Origin: Parachryseolinea silvisoli
GTDB lineage: Bacteria; Bacteroidota; Bacteroidia; Cytophagales; Cyclobacteriaceae
Length of the DNA: 64,000 nucleotides
Assembly (NCBI RefSeq): GCF_021190955.1
Contig: NZ_JAIOAO010000007.1
Span: 1-64,000, forward strand
Direction of reading: 5' to 3'
The translations under genes and the position numbers were made by a program. Positions 18,780 through 26,876 of this stretch are shown here, piece by piece; position 1 is the first letter of the stretch, and each line of letters starts with the position of its first letter. The notes beneath the pieces are model-generated. The model worked only from the letters and a program-made list of their open reading frames with translations, had not been told where the DNA came from and made no database searches.

Positions 18780-19385
18780 TTATTCCCCCTCAGCAAGGTC
18801 CTGATTATACCGCTCCATCGCGGCGCCGATCTTTCTCTTGCGCAGTAACGCCAGGGCGGCTTCATTTTCCACCATCACTTCACGCAAGCGCTGGATGTCG
18901 GCCACTTCTATCGGACCGTTGGGCTCAAGCTGCATATAGACCACGCGGCTCAGCGTCTCCTCCGGGTACGGCGAATACCCCCGAACGGCACCCGTCACAA
19001 TACGAAACACCCAACTACCCTTGTATGGCACGCCCTCTAATTTCCGGCGATTGCTCACAATGCGGTTCATGCATACGGTACTATCGGGTTTGATGATGTC
19101 ATAGTTATGACTCCCGCCGATCACGAAGATATCGCCCCGCCTATATTTCTCGATACGGCCGGCTTTCTGGAAGGTGCTGTCGCCTTTCAGCCGGACTTCA
19201 TACCGGTGCCGCCGGATTACGCTCTTCTTCGTAAGTGGCTCACAGGGGCCCATCAAAAATTGGACGGCACGCATGCGGCGAATGCTGGCCAGCGTGTACT
19301 GGTCCTGGTCCAACGTGGCAGGCGATTGCGCAAAAGCGCCCAGGGCAAAAAATACGGCAATTGCCGGCAGAAAAAATCGGATCAT
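18780..19385 (-). CDS. Small secreted protein of unknown function
   Basis: The ATG at 19385 opens a 201-aa protein with a clear signal peptide (MIRFFLPAIAVFFALGAFAQ). A longer frame reaches 19541, but its extra 52 residues are Arg-rich, non-coding in character and would bury the signal peptide. The mature part contains Lys/Arg-rich beta segments (RRHRYEVRLKGDSTFQKAGR, then YRRGDIFVIGG) and a charged C-terminal helix. I do not recognise a family. It sits back to back with smc, separated by about 337 bp. Confidence 0.68.
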   Translation of the reverse strand: MIRFFLPAIAVFFALGAFAQSPATLDQDQYTLASIRRMRAVQFLMGPCEPLTKKSVIRRHRYEVRLKGDSTFQKAGRIEKYRRGDIFVIGGSHNYDIIKPDSTVCMNRIVSNRRKLEGVPYKGSWVFRIVTGAVRGYSPYPEETLSRVVYMQLEPNGPIEVADIQRLREVMVENEAALALLRKRKIGAAMERYNQDLAEGE

Positions 19386-19722
19386 GCGGGAAAAGATTAG
19401 ATAATCAAATATCCGAACGGCGCGGGGCCCGTGCCTTTGACAGCGATCAAAAAAAGCACATGGGTGCCAAATCTCCGGCCTGCGCGGCGACCGTCGAATT
19501 TCGGTTCGTTTTCGGGCTGATGGTCGTGAAAAAGACCTCAAAACGTCGTTTTTGACGTCCTGGCGGTCTCACAATTTTAATTTTGAATTGCCCGATGCGG
19601 TAACTTATCTTTGCCGACTTCCCTCTTTCCTGACGGGCCGTTACCACCAGGTTACATCACCCTCGGATCAGGATGGGAGGCGGATACAGCGGTTTTTAAC
19701 AATCTATAACAATCGATAGAGC
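19386..19722. other. Divergent intergenic region carrying the smc promoter
   Basis: 337 bp between the start of a small secreted protein (minus) and smc (plus). It contains a strong Bacteroidota-type promoter for smc (listed separately) and an ACGTC-GTTTTT-GACGT inverted repeat near 19540-19555. Otherwise I see nothing that codes. Confidence 0.5.
19582..19613 (+). promoter_or_regulatory. Bacteroidota-type promoter of smc
   Basis: TTTG at 19582-19585, a 20-nt spacer, then TATCTTTG at 19606-19613, a full match to the -33 TTTG and -7 TAnnTTTG consensus. Transcription would start near 19620, leaving a leader of about 100 nt before the smc ATG. Confidence 0.65.
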
Positions 19723-22700
19723 ATGCAATTAGCGAAACTGGAGATCAAAGGCTTCAAGAGTTTTGCCGACAAGGTCGTTATCAATTTTGATGAAGGGATC
19801 ACCGGCATTGTCGGGCCGAATGGGTGTGGGAAATCGAACGTCGTTGACTCGATCCGGTGGGTGCTGGGGGAACAGAAAACCAGCGCGCTACGCTCGGAGA
19901 AGATGGAGAACGTAATCTTCAACGGCACCAGCGGCCGCGGCGCCCAGCAAATGGCGGAAGTGGCGCTGACCATTAACAATACCAAGAACATTCTGCCGAC
20001 AGAATATTCGCAGATCACGATTACCCGGCGCCTCTACCGCACCGGTGAAAGCGAGTACCTGCTGAACGGCGTGACATGCCGTCTCAAAGACATCACCAAC
20101 TTGTTCCTCGATACCGGTGTGGCCTCGAACAGCTACGCCATCATCCAGCTGGGCATGGTCGACGACCTGCTCAACGACAAGGATCACTCCCGCCGCATGC
20201 TGTTTGAAGAAGCGGCCGGGATCTCGAAGTTTAAGAAACGCAAGAAGGAGACGCTCAAGAAGCTCGAAGACACCGACGCCGACCTGGAGCGCGTGGCCGA
20301 CTTGCAATTCGAGATCGAGAAGAACATGAAGAGCCTGGAGAAACAGGCCAAGCAAACGGAGACATACTACCGCGTCAAGGACGAGTATAAGGCCAAGAGC
20401 ATTACCCTGGCCAAGGTGGTGGTCAACAGACAAAAGGACAAGTTCGACGCCATCAGCAAACAAGTACAGGCGGAGAACGACCGCAAGATCGGTATGGCTG
20501 CCGATGTCGCGGAGAAGGAAGCTTCCATTGAAAAAGAAAAAGCCGACCTGGTGCTCAAGGAAAAGACCCTGAGCTCGCGCCAGAAGGCGATCAACGAGTT
20601 TGTGTCGAAGATCCGCCAATACGAAAGCGAAAAGCAGATCAAGAACGAACGCCTCAAATACCTCAACGACCGGGCGAACGGCCTGCGCGATCAGATTGAG
20701 CAAGATAAGAAAAGCAACGAGCGTGCGCGCTTCAGCGTGCAAAGCCTCGAGGGCGAGCGTGGTTCCGCCGAAGGCATTCTCGAAGAGATCACCCAAAAGC
20801 TGGAACGCCTGAAGGGTGAGTACGAAGATCAGAAACGCGTCACCACCGAGCTGCAAACGCAGACCGACTCGCTGCGCCGTGTGCAACGCGAGAAGCAGGA
20901 AGAGAGCTTCCAGATAAACAAGTCGGTAGAGATCCGCGAGATCCAGGTATCATCATTCAAACAGGAGCTGGAGAAGACCGCCTCGGATACGTCGCTGCAA
21001 AACGCCAGCCTGGTGGAGTTCGAGAATAAGCTGAAGGTCTTACAGGAAGAGCTTGACAAAGGCAATGCGCAGCAGGACCGCCTGAAGAAGGAGGAAGAAG
21101 AAGTACAGAGCCGCATCACCGCGATGGAAAAAACCATCGAAATGATCCGCGAGGAGATGAACGTGACCGGCCGTAAGCTCGACGCCCGTCAGAACGAATA
21201 TAATCTGACCAAGTCACTGGTCGAGAACCTGGAAGGTTTCCCCGAGGCCATCAAGTTCCTCAAGAAAAAAGTAGGCAAGAATGCTCCCCTCCTGTCGGAT
21301 ATCCTGACAACGTCGGAAGAGTATCGCGTGGCGATCGAGAACTACCTCGAGCAATACCTCAACTACTATATCGTCGAGCATGAGTCGGAGGCATACGAGG
21401 CCATCAACATCCTGAGCGACGCGGCGAAAGGTAAAGCGCACTTCTTTATACTCGATTCGTTCGAGAAGTTCGAACCCACACCGGGTCGCATTTACGACAA
21501 CGCCTTCCCGGCAACGGAGATTATCGAGTACGACCAGAAGTATCGTAAACTGATGGCGTACATCCTCGACAAGGTATATATCATCGAGGGTGACATGAAG
21601 CAATTGCCCGTGAGCGATGACAATACGTTCATTACCAAGAACGGCAAGCTCACCAAGCGCAAGTTCAGCATCTCCGGTGGTTCGGTAGGTCTCTTCGAAG
21701 GTAAGAAGATCGGCCGCGCCAAGAACATGGAAAAGCTGGAGAAGGAGATCAAGGAGCTGACCGCCAAGCTGGACGACATCCGTCACAGCCTGCTGGAAAA
21801 ACAAGCCGATCTCGAGAAACTGCGCAACAACAAGATCCGCCAGCAGATCGACGAGGTGCAAAACACCCTCCGCCAGGTAAACGAAGAGTATGTCTCCTTC
21901 CGCACGAAGCGCGAGCAGTTCGCCGACATGCTGAACAGCGCCGACCTGCGCCGCGAAGACATTCTCGAGAAGATCGATACCCTGCGCCAGGAGCTGGAAG
22001 ACCTGCGGCCCAAAGCACAACAAATACAACGCGACTACGAAGCACAGGAAGAGCGCCTCGCGGATATCGCACAGGATCTGGCCAGCAACAACGAGCTGCT
22101 GACGCAGAAGTCTGCCGCCTATAACGAGCAGAATATTTTCTTCCACCAGCAGGACAACCGCGTGAAGAGCATCGATCAGGAGATCCGCTTTAAGCAGGAG
22201 TCGATGGAGCAAAGCGCCGGGCGTATCGACGTCAACGTCGAAGAGCTGAAGAAAAATGAAGAGGAAGTAAAACGCATCATCGAAAACACCGAGAGCAACG
22301 ACGACGAGCTCCTGGGCATGTACGAGGAAAAAGAGGCCATGGAAAAAGGCCTGGCCGAAGCGGAGAAAGAGTATTACGAAGCCCGCGGCGCCATCGACAA
22401 AGTGGAGAAGTCACTGCGCGAAATTCAGCATCAGCGTCAGGCGATCGACAATACGTTGATCGAGCTGCAAGGCCAGCTGAACGAAAGCAAGATGCACCTC
22501 AACTCGGTGAAAGAGCGTCTGTCGGTCGAGTTCAATGTGGACCTGGATACTGTTGTAGGAGAAGCTACGCCCGAAGAGGCGGAGCAACTGAGCGCCATGG
22601 ACGAGGTCAAGATCCGCGAGGAAGTGCAGAAGATCCGCAACCGCCTCGACAACATGGGTCCCATCAACCCAATGGCGATGGAAGCCTATACGGAGATCAA

Positions 22701-23259
22701 ACAACGCAACGACTTCATCATGGCGCAGAAGGACGACCTTGTCAAAGCCAAGGAATCGCTGATGAGCACGATCGGCGAGATCGAAGGCGTGGCGAGCGCA
22801 ACCTTCATGGAGTCGTTCAACAAGATCAAGGAGCACTTTGTACGTGTATTCCGGTCGTTGTTTACGGAAGACGACCAGTGCGATCTGCGCCTGGTAGACC
22901 CGAACAACCCGCTGGAGTCGGAGATCGATATTATCGCGAAGCCGAAAGGCAAGCGCCCGCTGACGATCAACCAGCTGTCGGGTGGTGAGAAAACGCTGAC
23001 GGCTACGGCCCTGCTGTTCTCCATGTACCTGCTTAAGCCGGCACCGTTCTGTATTTTCGATGAGGTGGACGCTCCGTTGGACGACGCCAACATCGATAAG
23101 TTCAACAACATTATCCGGACCTTTAGCAAGGACTCGCAGTTTGTGATCGTTACGCACAATAAGCGTACGATGACTTCCACGGACGTGATCTATGGTATCA
23201 CGATGGTGGAGAAAGGCGTGTCGCGCGTGGTGCCGGTGGATTTGAGAGAAATGGTATAA
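19723..23259 (+). CDS. smc: Chromosome segregation ATPase SMC
   Basis: 1178 aa, the normal length for bacterial SMC. The N-terminal ATPase head has Walker A GPNGCGKSN (residues 31-39). It is followed by a coiled coil, a hinge domain (about 505-680), the returning coiled coil, then the signature LSGGEKTLTATALLFSMYLL (about 1085) and Walker B FCIFDEVDAPLDD (about 1108). SMC forms a dimer that, with ScpA and ScpB, loads on DNA and compacts and resolves sister chromosomes. All motifs are intact. Two 332-codon frames on the opposite strand within this gene are shadows produced by its charged coiled-coil codon pattern. It is transcribed alone and ends in a hairpin-rich convergent junction. Confidence 0.98.
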   Translation: MQLAKLEIKGFKSFADKVVINFDEGITGIVGPNGCGKSNVVDSIRWVLGEQKTSALRSEKMENVIFNGTSGRGAQQMAEVALTINNTKNILPTEYSQITITRRLYRTGESEYLLNGVTCRLKDITNLFLDTGVASNSYAIIQLGMVDDLLNDKDHSRRMLFEEAAGISKFKKRKKETLKKLEDTDADLERVADLQFEIEKNMKSLEKQAKQTETYYRVKDEYKAKSITLAKVVVNRQKDKFDAISKQVQAENDRKIGMAADVAEKEASIEKEKADLVLKEKTLSSRQKAINEFVSKIRQYESEKQIKNERLKYLNDRANGLRDQIEQDKKSNERARFSVQSLEGERGSAEGILEEITQKLERLKGEYEDQKRVTTELQTQTDSLRRVQREKQEESFQINKSVEIREIQVSSFKQELEKTASDTSLQNASLVEFENKLKVLQEELDKGNAQQDRLKKEEEEVQSRITAMEKTIEMIREEMNVTGRKLDARQNEYNLTKSLVENLEGFPEAIKFLKKKVGKNAPLLSDILTTSEEYRVAIENYLEQYLNYYIVEHESEAYEAINILSDAAKGKAHFFILDSFEKFEPTPGRIYDNAFPATEIIEYDQKYRKLMAYILDKVYIIEGDMKQLPVSDDNTFITKNGKLTKRKFSISGGSVGLFEGKKIGRAKNMEKLEKEIKELTAKLDDIRHSLLEKQADLEKLRNNKIRQQIDEVQNTLRQVNEEYVSFRTKREQFADMLNSADLRREDILEKIDTLRQELEDLRPKAQQIQRDYEAQEERLADIAQDLASNNELLTQKSAAYNEQNIFFHQQDNRVKSIDQEIRFKQESMEQSAGRIDVNVEELKKNEEEVKRIIENTESNDDELLGMYEEKEAMEKGLAEAEKEYYEARGAIDKVEKSLREIQHQRQAIDNTLIELQGQLNESKMHLNSVKERLSVEFNVDLDTVVGEATPEEAEQLSAMDEVKIREEVQKIRNRLDNMGPINPMAMEAYTEIKQRNDFIMAQKDDLVKAKESLMSTIGEIEGVASATFMESFNKIKEHFVRVFRSLFTEDDQCDLRLVDPNNPLESEIDIIAKPKGKRPLTINQLSGGEKTLTATALLFSMYLLKPAPFCIFDEVDAPLDDANIDKFNNIIRTFSKDSQFVIVTHNKRTMTSTDVIYGITMVEKGVSRVVPVDLREMV

Positions 23260-23410
23260 GACAGCGTGAGTGTGAGCGCGAGAGCGAAGAAAAACAACGT
23301 TCTCTAAGACTAATGCTCAAGTATATAGAAAGGCCTGCTGGTGTGAACTGGTAGGCCTTTTTTTAATAGCGTGAGCGTAGTCGCTCCCGCTCTCACACTC
23401 ACACTGTCTT
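23258..23410. repeat. 30-bp imperfect inverted repeat flanking the smc terminator
   Basis: Arms at 23258-23287 and 23381-23410 match at 27 of 30 positions when one is reverse-complemented. They begin in the smc stop codon and end in the last codons of the convergent methyltransferase gene. The smc terminator hairpin lies between them. Confidence 0.75.
23329..23364 (+). terminator. Rho-independent terminator of smc
   Basis: AAAGGCCT (23329-23336) pairs with AGGCCTTT (23353-23360), extended by two more pairs including one G-U, with a loop of about 12 nt, followed by a T run to 23364. It lies 70 bp after the smc stop. Confidence 0.85.
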
Positions 23411-24139
23411 CTGGCGTGCCAGGTTATCGCAGATGATGGCGGTGGCGATGGCGGCGTTGAGGGACTCGGCCTGGCCGTAGCGGGGGATGGTGACTTTATG
23501 GGTGACCGACGGCGCCAGCGCATCGCTGATGCCGCGGGACTCATTGCCGATCAGGACGATGCCATTAGGCCCGAAACGGGTGGTGTGTACGTTGGAGCCG
23601 TTGAGGAAGGCGCCGAAGATGGGGCAGCCTGCTGTGGGCAGGTAGGTCTCGAGGTCGGTGTAGTAAACCTGCACGCGGGTGAAGGAGCCCATGGTGGCGC
23701 TGATCACTTTGGCGTTATAGAAGTCGGCGGTTTCGGAAGAGGCAATGATCTTGCGGATGCCGTACCAGTCCGCGGTTCGTAAAATAGTGCCCAGGTTGCC
23801 GGGGTCGCGGATGTCGTCGAGGGCGAGGGCAAACTCGGCGGGGCCGACGGTAAGCAGGTTGTTAGGCTTCAGGCGGGCCACGGCCAGGGCAGCGTCGTTG
23901 GATTGGAACTCGCCAAGCTCTTCCAGGGCTTTGGGGGTCACTTCCAACACTTCAGCCTTGCCGGTGGGTGGACACGTGGCCAGAAACTCGGGAGTGCCCA
24001 GTACGGTCAGGGTCTCGAAGTCAGAATGCAATAATTCCTGAACACTCTTGGCGCCCTGGACCACAAAACATTGTTCCTGTTTGCGGTATTTCTTTAATTG
24101 CAATGATTTGATGAACTTGATTCTGGCTTTTGACAGCAT
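23399..24139 (-). CDS. TrmH/SpoU-family RNA 2'-O-methyltransferase
   Basis: A 246-aa SAM-dependent RNA ribose methyltransferase of the SPOUT class. It has a substrate-binding N-domain (about 1-95), then the three knot motifs: DIRDPGNLGTILRTADWYGI (motif 1, with the conserved Asn and Arg), IVLIGNESRGIS (motif 2) and IPRYGQAESLNAAIATAI (motif 3). Family members methylate 2'-OH groups in 23S rRNA or tRNA; the exact target cannot be read from the sequence. It is divergent from tamL, a pairing I recall as common in Bacteroidota, with only 9 bp between the two start codons. It is convergent with smc. Confidence 0.93.
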   Translation of the reverse strand: MLSKARIKFIKSLQLKKYRKQEQCFVVQGAKSVQELLHSDFETLTVLGTPEFLATCPPTGKAEVLEVTPKALEELGEFQSNDAALAVARLKPNNLLTVGPAEFALALDDIRDPGNLGTILRTADWYGIRKIIASSETADFYNAKVISATMGSFTRVQVYYTDLETYLPTAGCPIFGAFLNGSNVHTTRFGPNGIVLIGNESRGISDALAPSVTHKVTIPRYGQAESLNAAIATAIICDNLARQKTV

Positions 24140-24148
24140 GGTTGACGC

Positions 24149-26725
24149 GTGAGAACTTCGAAAGGTAAATATTTTCTTTTTATCACTCTCATCCCGCTGC
24201 TGTCAGGCTGCCTGGGCATCAAGCATCTCAAGGACAACGAGAAGCTGTTGTACCAGCAGCGCATCGACGCTCCCCGCGAAATTGACCGGGACGAGCTGGG
24301 CAACTTCTACGCCCAGGAGTCCAACCGCAAGATGCTGGGCCTGCCTATCGCCCCCCTCGTGGGCATTTATTACCTCGGCTACCGGTCGTACGATCAGGAG
24401 AAGATGATCAAACGCAAGGAGAAGGCCGAGAAGAAGTTTGACGCCAAGATCGCCGCGGCTACCAAGCCCCGTAAGATCAACAACTTGCAGTTCCGCAAAC
24501 AACAGAAGCTCGAGAAGTTCGACAAAAAGATCGACGAGGGTAACACCGTCATGCAATGGGGCGAGCCCGTCGCGGTGTTCGACAGCTCGCTGGTGAGCAT
24601 TACCGAAGGGCGCTTCCGCGGATATTTGTTTTCCAAAGGCTATTTCGTCAACAAGGTGCACGCCCGCATTGATACATCGCGCATTTTGCGCAAGCGGGTA
24701 AAAGTATTGTATATCGTTCAGCCCGGCGCCGCCTACCACCTCGACTCGATTTTTTACCAGATTTCCGATACGGCCATTCTTCGCACCGTTATTGAGAACG
24801 AGCGGGCCAGCTTCTTAAAAAAGGGCGAACGCTACGACGAGGACAACCTGACACGTGAGCGTGAGCGCCTGGATATCCTTTTAAAAGATAATGGTTACTA
24901 CGATTTCAGCCGTCAGTACGTCGAGTTTAAGATGGACACCGCGTATGAAAGCCCCAACCGACGCATTGCCATTATGGTACAGATTCATGAGCCGGCGAAG
25001 CGCGAGGCTCACAAACGCTTTACCATTGACGAGGTAAATTTCACGACCGATGCCAGTACCAGCCGCTTCCGCCGCGAGCGCCGGGAACGTTCGTATCGCG
25101 ACATTCATTTCCGGTACTACGAAGACAATTACAACCTCAAGATCCTCTCCCAACGCGTCTTTCTGAAACCGGGCGACCAGTACAGCCGTGCATTAACGCT
25201 CAACACCCAACGCCAGCTGGCCAACATCGACGCTTTTAAGTTTGTCAATATCAACTATGACACTACCGGCGGCAGGTTTGTCGCCAATATCTTTACCAGT
25301 CCGCTGGCGCGGTACGAGTGGAGCAACGAAGCCGGTGTGAACGTAACGCAAGGTTACCCGGGTCCTTTCTATAATATCTCTTTTAAGAAGCGCAATGTCT
25401 TTAAGGGCATGGAGACATTTGACCTGAACGGCCGGTTTGGTTTCGAAGGCGTGGCGTCTGCTACGAGTGATCAGAACTTTTACAAGAGCACAGAAGCAGG
25501 TGTGAACGCGTCGTTTACGTTTCCGCAGTTTATCTGGCCTTTTCGGGACCGTACACGGTTCCGGCATGCGGCGTATAACCCGAAGACGAAGTTTACGGCG
25601 GGTTATGCGTACACGGATCGTCCGGAGTACCGGCGTACGGCAGTATCGGTCGTCGGCAGCTATACCTGGCAAAACAATAAGGGCCGCTCCTATCAGCTGA
25701 CGCCGGTCAACCTCAGCGTGATCGACACGGCGAACCTGTCGGGTGAATTCAAAGATCTGCTTTTAGAGCAGGCTGAACAGGGTAACTTCAGTCTGATCAA
25801 TTCCTTCCGTCCGTCGTTTGTAAACAGCATCATCTTTGGCGTGACGTGGAATTACAAAAACTACGGTAACACTGAGCGCAGCTCGGGTTTTATCCGCGCG
25901 CAAGTGGAAAGCGGCGGTACGATCTGGAACTTTCTCGATCCGAAAATCGTGACGCAGTACGACCTGAACTACTTCAAGTATTTTCGCTTTAGCCTCGACA
26001 TGCGGCGCATCAACGTGCTGCACAAAAATACCACGGTAGCCTACCGGTTTAATTCGGGGCTGGCATACTCGTATGGCGATGGCAGGAGTCTTCCCTACGA
26101 AAAATTCTTCTTTGCGGGCGGTAGTAACAGTATCCGCGCCTGGCGGCCGCGCCGTCTGGGGCCCGGCTCCTTCAAACCGCGTACGACGGAGGAAATAGAC
26201 ATTCGTGGCGACGTCAACGGCAATCCACGCAACGACGGATTATTTGACTATAGCATCGAGCAACCCGCCGAGATCCTATTGGAGGCAAGCCTGGAGGTAC
26301 GCCAGAAGCTGTTCGGTTTTGTAAGCGGCGCGGTCTTTATCGACGCCGGTAACACCTGGACGTTTCAGCGCCGGTTTAAAACAGTGTATACCCTGATACC
26401 ACCGGAACAACAAATAGAAGGCGGACCGAAGACAATCGCGACGGTGGTCAACGATGGTACAGAGGGCAACTCGCAGTTTAAGGCTGATCAGTTCTATAAA
26501 GAGATTGCTGTGGGAACGGGATTTGGCCTTCGCTTTGACTTTACGTTCCTGATTCTGCGATTGGACGTAGGGATGAAGGTGTGGGACCCTGCGCGGGAAG
26601 AAGGCGATAAGTTTGTATTTGATAAAGTGCGGTTCTTTAAGCCGTATGCGACAAAGACGGCCGATGGTTGGACGAATTATCGCGAGCCGGTTATTTATAA
26701 TGTTGGTATTGGTTATCCTTTCTGA
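24149..26725 (+). CDS. tamL: TamL, lipoprotein TamA/BamA-family outer-membrane protein
   Basis: 858 aa starting at GTG; a stop codon lies two codons upstream, so no longer start exists. The leader ends in a lipobox at Cys21 (LLSGC). POTRA-like modules follow (about 150-370), then a C-terminal beta-barrel (about 390-858) of the Omp85 family with barrel strands rich in Tyr/Phe, a GSNSIRAWRPRRLGPGSF motif (the conserved family segment near 655) and a terminal aromatic residue (IGYPF). TamL replaces TamA in Bacteroidota and probably works with TamB-like proteins in outer-membrane biogenesis. A lipid-modified N-terminus is the mark of TamL versus BamA. The gene is monocistronic here. Confidence 0.92.
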   Translation: MRTSKGKYFLFITLIPLLSGCLGIKHLKDNEKLLYQQRIDAPREIDRDELGNFYAQESNRKMLGLPIAPLVGIYYLGYRSYDQEKMIKRKEKAEKKFDAKIAAATKPRKINNLQFRKQQKLEKFDKKIDEGNTVMQWGEPVAVFDSSLVSITEGRFRGYLFSKGYFVNKVHARIDTSRILRKRVKVLYIVQPGAAYHLDSIFYQISDTAILRTVIENERASFLKKGERYDEDNLTRERERLDILLKDNGYYDFSRQYVEFKMDTAYESPNRRIAIMVQIHEPAKREAHKRFTIDEVNFTTDASTSRFRRERRERSYRDIHFRYYEDNYNLKILSQRVFLKPGDQYSRALTLNTQRQLANIDAFKFVNINYDTTGGRFVANIFTSPLARYEWSNEAGVNVTQGYPGPFYNISFKKRNVFKGMETFDLNGRFGFEGVASATSDQNFYKSTEAGVNASFTFPQFIWPFRDRTRFRHAAYNPKTKFTAGYAYTDRPEYRRTAVSVVGSYTWQNNKGRSYQLTPVNLSVIDTANLSGEFKDLLLEQAEQGNFSLINSFRPSFVNSIIFGVTWNYKNYGNTERSSGFIRAQVESGGTIWNFLDPKIVTQYDLNYFKYFRFSLDMRRINVLHKNTTVAYRFNSGLAYSYGDGRSLPYEKFFFAGGSNSIRAWRPRRLGPGSFKPRTTEEIDIRGDVNGNPRNDGLFDYSIEQPAEILLEASLEVRQKLFGFVSGAVFIDAGNTWTFQRRFKTVYTLIPPEQQIEGGPKTIATVVNDGTEGNSQFKADQFYKEIAVGTGFGLRFDFTFLILRLDVGMKVWDPAREEGDKFVFDKVRFFKPYATKTADGWTNYREPVIYNVGIGYPF

Positions 26726-26783
26726 TATAGTATAGCTTCAACCACCGGAAATTATTTGTTACAGGCTTCACAACGAACCGTTT

Positions 26784-26848
26784 GGCAGTCGGAGACTGCC
26801 ACCATACTGGGCACGAGTCTTCGCCCGAGACGGGCTAAGACTCGCGCC
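26784..26848. repeat. Intergenic double palindrome (REP-like element)
   Basis: Two hairpins lie in tandem between tamL and the E1 gene. The first is a perfect 7-bp stem GGCAGTC/GACTGCC with a 3-nt loop (26784-26800). The second spans 26810-26848, pairing GGC-A-CGAGTCTT with AAGACTCG-C-GCC around a CCCG-AGAC-GGG core. Neither has a T run. The layout resembles mobile REP/BIME palindromes. Confidence 0.5.
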
Positions 26849-26876
26849 AGTTACGCGTTTGACACTCGCCCTACAG

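Noticed and set aside
16115-19722. tRNA or other RNA genes in the larger gaps
   Set aside because: I looked for cloverleaf arms and conserved T-loop sequence in the gaps and saw none; a covariance-model scan would be decisive.
19888-22212. Two 332-codon open frames on the minus strand inside smc
   Set aside because: smc is intact on the plus strand with all motifs; these frames arise from its charged coiled-coil codon pattern and have no leader, start context or family.
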